23,508 nucleotides of DNA, taken from positions 1 to 23,508 of the forward strand of contig JAKURS010000007.1 in assembly GCA_022449705.1 (NCBI GenBank), read 5' to 3'. This DNA comes from Candidatus Poseidoniia archaeon (GTDB lineage: Archaea > Thermoplasmatota > Poseidoniia > MGIII > CG-Epi1). Below, in pieces: positions 20,377-23,508 of this stretch. The notes under the pieces were generated by a model. That model did no database searches and was not told where the DNA came from. It saw nothing but the letters and a program-made list of their open reading frames with translations. The translations under genes and the position numbers were made by a program. How positions within the stretch are numbered: the stretch's first letter is position 1; every line of letters starts with the position of its first letter.

Positions 20377-21445
20377 AGTCGCGCACCTTGAGCGTGCGCG
20401 ACGCGATGCCGAGCGCCAGCAGTGCGAAGAGCAGGTCGAACACGAACGCCGTCGCCACCTCGGGATGCTCCAGCCCCCAGCCGCGAATCATGATTGAGCG
20501 GAACGCCTCGGCGGTCCAGGTCGACGGCAGCGCCCACGATACCGGCTGAATCCAGCCGGGCAGTGCCTGAACCGGCCACAGGATTCCCGAAAGCAGCATC
20601 ACCGGGAACATGACTGGCATGTTCAGCTGCATCGCCTGGAACTCGCTGCGCGCCTTGGTCGAGACGAACAGCCCGAAGCACATCGCTGCCCACCCCAGAA
20701 GCAGCGCCAGCAGGAAAAGCAGCAGCAGCGAGCCGTGAATCGGGATGTCGAAGCCATAAGTGGCAATCAGTATAACGACCGACACCTGCCCGATGAGGAT
20801 AGTCGAAAACGCCGCCAGGTGGCCGAGCAGTACCTCCGCCGGCGTCGTGCCCGCCGCGAACACACGGTCGAGCGTCCCGTCGTAGCGCTCGCCAACGAAC
20901 GCCATGGTGGTCAGTATGAGCGAGAACATGAAGCAGACCAGCGTCATGATTCCCGGCGCCAGAAAATCGATGAAGGCGGGGTCGCGCTCGCCGTAGACCG
21001 GCTGCGCCACTGCCAGCGGCAGCGCGTCGCCCTGCTCTTCCAGGGTCGCGGTCATGGCGTTGCGCACCTCGATCAGGATGGTATTGGTGACCTGCTGGTT
21101 GGAGTTGTCAAGGTGCAGCTCGAGCGCCCCGTTGGGCGTGACATGTAGCGCGCCCCACAATTCTCCAGCCTCGATGGCGTCTCGCGCCGCCTCGATGCTG
21201 TCATAGTCGACGTGCAGCACCAGCGATTCAGAGCCAGCCAAGTGGCCCATAATGGAGGCACCCATGCCAGATGGGCCTTCATCCACCAGCGCGAAGTCGA
21301 GCCCGGTCGGCGTCTGCCCGATGGCGATGCCCATCAGCACGATCTGGATGGCGGGCATCACGACAATGAAACCGAAGGTACGGTGATCACGCCGCAGGCT
21401 AGCGAACTTGCGCGCGGCGATGGCGTGGATACGGGTGAAGTTCAC
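20375..21445 (-). CDS. ABC-2 type transporter permease
   Basis: This is the membrane subunit of an exporter with the ATPase encoded upstream. The 356-residue protein has the ABC-2 plan: an N-terminal ARKFASLRRDHRTFGFIVV leading to helix 1, a large external domain (about 45-160), then five hydrophobic helices (from about 172) and a short tail ending SRTLKVRD. The stretch MAFVGERYDGTLDRVFAAGTTPAEVLLG is the typical coupling-region sequence of this family. The GTG start overlaps the ATPase stop (GTGA). The substrate cannot be told; such pairs export drugs, lipids or polysaccharides. Confidence 0.88.
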   Translation of the reverse strand: MNFTRIHAIAARKFASLRRDHRTFGFIVVMPAIQIVLMGIAIGQTPTGLDFALVDEGPSGMGASIMGHLAGSESLVLHVDYDSIEAARDAIEAGELWGALHVTPNGALELHLDNSNQQVTNTILIEVRNAMTATLEEQGDALPLAVAQPVYGERDPAFIDFLAPGIMTLVCFMFSLILTTMAFVGERYDGTLDRVFAAGTTPAEVLLGHLAAFSTILIGQVSVVILIATYGFDIPIHGSLLLLFLLALLLGWAAMCFGLFVSTKARSEFQAMQLNMPVMFPVMLLSGILWPVQALPGWIQPVSWALPSTWTAEAFRSIMIRGWGLEHPEVATAFVFDLLFALLALGIASRTLKVRD

Positions 21446-22224
21446 AGCACGTCCCCCGCTTCCGCATCAGGAGTGGCTGCCAGCCCGCTTTCGCCCCCCT
21501 CGCGCCGGCAGAGCAGCAGGAAGGTCTGTTCGAGCGATACGTGGCCGTGTGGTTCCATCAGTGCCGCGGGGGGGCCTTCGGCCAGCAGTCGCCCGTTGCG
21601 CATCAACCCGACGGAGTCGGCTTGCGCCGCTTCGTCGATGTAGTGGGTCGTGAGAATCACCGCCGTCCCACTGTCGGCAATCGTGCGTAAGTGGTCCCAG
21701 ATGCGCGCCCGCAGTTCGGGGTCAACACCAACGGTCGGTTCGTCGAGTAGCAATAGCTGCGGCTCGTGCAGCAGCGCCACCGCCAGCGAGACGCGTCGCT
21801 TCTGCCCGCCGCTCAACTTGCCGACCACCCGCTCAGTGCTGGGCAGATCGAGGAACTCCAGCAGCCATGCCTGGCGCTGCGCAACCTGCGCGCGGTCCAT
21901 CAGCTGCAGCTGCCCGTGGAAGCGCAATGTCTCACCGATACTCAAATCTTCATAGAGCGCCAGCTCCTGCGGCGCGTACCCAACGGCCGGACCGGGAACC
22001 GGTGCGCCGGGCTCACCCGGTGCGCTCCCCAGCGCCAAGGCACTGCCGCCCCACGGCACCAGCCGCCCCAGCAGTACTTTCAGCAGTGTGGTCTTGCCGC
22101 AGCCCGACGGCCCTAGCAGGCCGTAAATCGAGCCCGTAGCCACCTCCATGTTGAGCCCGCGCAGCACCTCCAGTGAACCATAGCCACGGTCCAGCGCGCG
22201 GCACTCCACGGCGGTCGTCATCAT
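21442..22224 (-). CDS. ABC transporter ATP-binding protein (ABC-2 exporter)
   Basis: The 260-residue ATPase powers the permease that follows it. Walker A GPSGCGKTT is at 38-46, the signature LSGGQKRRVSLA starts at 137, Walker B LLLLDEPTVGVDP follows at 157-169, and the switch histidine lies in ILTTHYIDEAAQAD. The VGVDP D-loop and HYIDEA segment are typical of CcmA/NatA/DrrA-like exporters. The ATG at 22224 is followed by a second ATG; either could be used. A weak TATA-like TTACTTAAC lies about 20 bases upstream. Confidence 0.9.
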   Translation of the reverse strand: MMTTAVECRALDRGYGSLEVLRGLNMEVATGSIYGLLGPSGCGKTTLLKVLLGRLVPWGGSALALGSAPGEPGAPVPGPAVGYAPQELALYEDLSIGETLRFHGQLQLMDRAQVAQRQAWLLEFLDLPSTERVVGKLSGGQKRRVSLAVALLHEPQLLLLDEPTVGVDPELRARIWDHLRTIADSGTAVILTTHYIDEAAQADSVGLMRNGRLLAEGPPAALMEPHGHVSLEQTFLLLCRREGGESGLAATPDAEAGDVL

Positions 22225-22294
22225 GCGGCAGGTGTGCGGGGTTAAGTAAGCTGCCCGGCCGTGTCGAAGCCAGCAGGAATCTTCAGACGACCAG

Positions 22295-22302
22295 TATAAA
22301 AA
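22295..22302 (-). terminator. T-run directly after rpsB
   Basis: The coding strand reads TTTTTATA immediately after the rpsB stop codon. T-runs of this kind are the usual archaeal intrinsic termination signal, so the eno-rpsB transcript probably ends here. The same bases also resemble a TATA box some 75 bases from the ABC ATPase start. Confidence 0.45.
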
Positions 22303-22923
22303 TCAGACCAGCGGTGCCTCGAAGTCGTCGACGCTATCTGCGAGGTCATCGTCCATGCCCAGGTCGCCGCACAACCGCAGCATCTCGCGGGCGAGCAGCC
22401 AATAGATTAGAGCCAGTGCACGACGCCCCTTGTTGTTGCCCGGGATTACTATGTTAACGCCACTGGTGAGGTTGTTTGCGTCGCACAACGCCACCACAGG
22501 AATCGCGATATTCAGTGCCTCACGGAACGGTTGCGCATCAGCGGCAGGGTCGGTAAGCAGGATTGTCCGGGGTTCGATGAAGTTTTTCATCTCCGGGTTG
22601 GTCAGCCGTCCCGGCGTGAAGCGGCCCGGGATGCAGGTCACGCCCGTCGCCTCTGCAAAGCGACGCGCCGGCTTCCAGCCATACTGCCGCGCTGAAACTA
22701 CCAGTATTTCTGCCGGCTCGAAGCTGTTCAGGAACTCCGCGGCGACGCGAATCTGTCGCGAGGTCTGGCTGATGTCCAGGAGTCGCAGCCCATCATCGCG
22801 GACGGTCGTGATGTACGGTTGCATGTCCTTGCTCTTCTGCTTGGTGCCGATGTGCACTCCGCAGGTGAGGAAGGTATCCTCGTCGACGAGCAGCGGCTGC
22901 GCTTCGGCCTTGCTAGAAGTCAT
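22303..22923 (-). CDS. rpsB: 30S ribosomal protein S2 (archaeal uS2)
   Basis: This small-subunit protein is 206 residues, the short archaeal/eukaryotic form. The N-terminal CGVHIGTKQKSKDMQPYI is a hallmark of archaeal S2. FIEPRTILLTDP, PVVALCDANN and VNIVIPGNNKGRRALALIYWLLARE follow in the usual order, before an acidic C-terminal tail. The ATG overlaps the enolase stop (ATGA). Enolase followed by S2 is a conserved archaeal gene order, usually at the end of a cluster with RNA polymerase and ribosomal protein genes. Confidence 0.97.
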   Translation of the reverse strand: MTSSKAEAQPLLVDEDTFLTCGVHIGTKQKSKDMQPYITTVRDDGLRLLDISQTSRQIRVAAEFLNSFEPAEILVVSARQYGWKPARRFAEATGVTCIPGRFTPGRLTNPEMKNFIEPRTILLTDPAADAQPFREALNIAIPVVALCDANNLTSGVNIVIPGNNKGRRALALIYWLLAREMLRLCGDLGMDDDLADSVDDFEAPLV

Positions 22924-23507
22924 GTGAGCTCCCCGGCGATGCGGACCAGTTCATTAAGTTTTGCAACCCGTTCGCCGCCCACCGTGCCGGTCTTGATGGC
23001 ATGGCACCCGAAGGCGACCCCGAGGTGCGCGATGGCGGTGTCGGTGGTCTCGCCGCTGCGGTGCGAAATGACGGTTGCCAACCCCGCCTCGCGCGCCAGC
23101 GCGACCGCATCGATGGTGTCGGTCAGCGTCCCGACCTGGTTGGGCTTGATGAGTATCGCGTTCGTCGCCTCCAGCTCAATCCCCTGCGCGAGTCGCGCGA
23201 TGTTGGTAGCATAGAGGTCGTCGCCGATGATCAGTGCGTCGGTGCGCGCCGTCAGCGCCGCCCACGACGTGAAGTCCTCCTGGTCGAGTGGGTCCTCGAC
23301 CGAGTGGAGGTTGTAATCCTTAATCAGCGAGACGACGAAATCAACCTGCTCGGCCGGAGTCAGACTGCGGTCGCGGTAGCGGTATTTCCCGTCGCGATAG
23401 AACTCGCTGGCGGCGAGGTCGAGCCCCGGCCGGATGTCGACGCCGGTTTCGTCGGCGACGCTCTGCGCCGCTTCGACCACAAGCTCGAGCGCCGCGACGT
23501 TCTCGAG
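22920..23507 (-). CDS. eno: Enolase, C-terminal part (5' end beyond window)
   Basis: Enolase converts 2-phosphoglycerate to phosphoenolpyruvate. The frame runs off the right edge, so about the first half is missing. The GTG at 23480 is internal, not the start. The part present is the catalytic barrel: GLDLAASEF with a metal ligand, VEDPLDQED, IGDDLYATN, the catalytic lysine in ILIKPNQVGTLTD, VISHRSGETTD, and the C-terminal IKTGTVGGERVAKLNELVRI (with V in place of the more usual P or S). It is coupled to rpsB by an ATGA overlap. Confidence 0.96.
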   Translation of the reverse strand, partial: LENVAALELVVEAAQSVADETGVDIRPGLDLAASEFYRDGKYRYRDRSLTPAEQVDFVVSLIKDYNLHSVEDPLDQEDFTSWAALTARTDALIIGDDLYATNIARLAQGIELEATNAILIKPNQVGTLTDTIDAVALAREAGLATVISHRSGETTDTAIAHLGVAFGCHAIKTGTVGGERVAKLNELVRIAGELT

Positions 23508-23508
23508 C

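Noticed and set aside
1..23508. CRISPR array, insertion sequence, integrase, toxin-antitoxin or defence island
   Set aside because: I saw no regularly spaced repeats, transposase or recombinase motifs, or nuclease-helicase clusters. The genes are mostly housekeeping.

Overview
The window most likely comes from an uncultured archaeon of the Thermoplasmatota, and planktonic Marine Group II/III ('Poseidoniia'-like) is my best guess. Archaeal markers are DnaG-type primase, ATP-dependent DNA ligase, the short archaeal triosephosphate isomerase, the eno-rpsB gene pair, a UbiA-family enzyme with the motifs of archaeal ether-lipid synthesis, the SDR-type threonine dehydrogenase known from Thermoplasma relatives, and TATA boxes about 25-34 bases upstream of starts, including both tRNA genes. 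Mixed with these are genes of bacterial type: GroES/GroEL, Bcp, MsrB, KBL, CcmAB, acyl-CoA carboxylase, and a PlsC-like acyltransferase. Such a mosaic is typical of mesophilic planktonic euryarchaea. The lineage is inferred, not proven. DNA is GC-rich and gene-dense, with many stop/start overlaps (ATGA, GTGA, TGATG).

Layout. 1-755: 3' end of a surface protein (EF-hand loop, PKD, CARDB, C-terminal membrane anchor). 788-2717 (minus): a DUF1292-tailed unknown protein, tRNA-Ala(CGC), and pdxS, with the tRNA 3' CCA abutting the pdxS ribosome-binding site. 2904-4220 (plus): dnaG behind a long structured leader. 4287-6413 (plus): a tightly coupled operon of a 75-residue unknown protein, pyrF, ccmA and ccmB. 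6456-9917 (minus): an operon of threonine dehydrogenase, KBL, MsrB and UbiA prenyltransferase, divergent from tpiA (9993-10661). 10744-12687 (plus): groES-groEL. 12708-14752 (minus): pccB then bcp, divergent from hisS (14829-16091), followed by lig (16213-17907). 17908-20347 (minus): plsC-like acyltransferase, mcmA and tRNA-His(GTG). 20375-22224 (minus): an ABC-2 exporter pair. 22303-23507 (minus): enolase (5' end missing) and rpsB.

Metabolic logic: PccB and McmA belong to the propionyl-CoA to succinyl-CoA route; TDH and KBL turn threonine into glycine and acetyl-CoA; TpiA and enolase are central carbon steps; MsrB and Bcp repair or prevent oxidative damage. The two lipid genes (ubiA and plsC) have visibly lower GC than their neighbours. 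No CRISPR array, transposase, integrase or obvious novel defence system is visible. The most interesting signals are small-scale: the tRNA-Ala/pdxS junction, a perfect hairpin across the hisS start codon, a palindrome just downstream of the groES TATA box, the bacterial chaperonin pair, and the coexistence of archaeal ether-lipid and bacterial acyltransferase genes.
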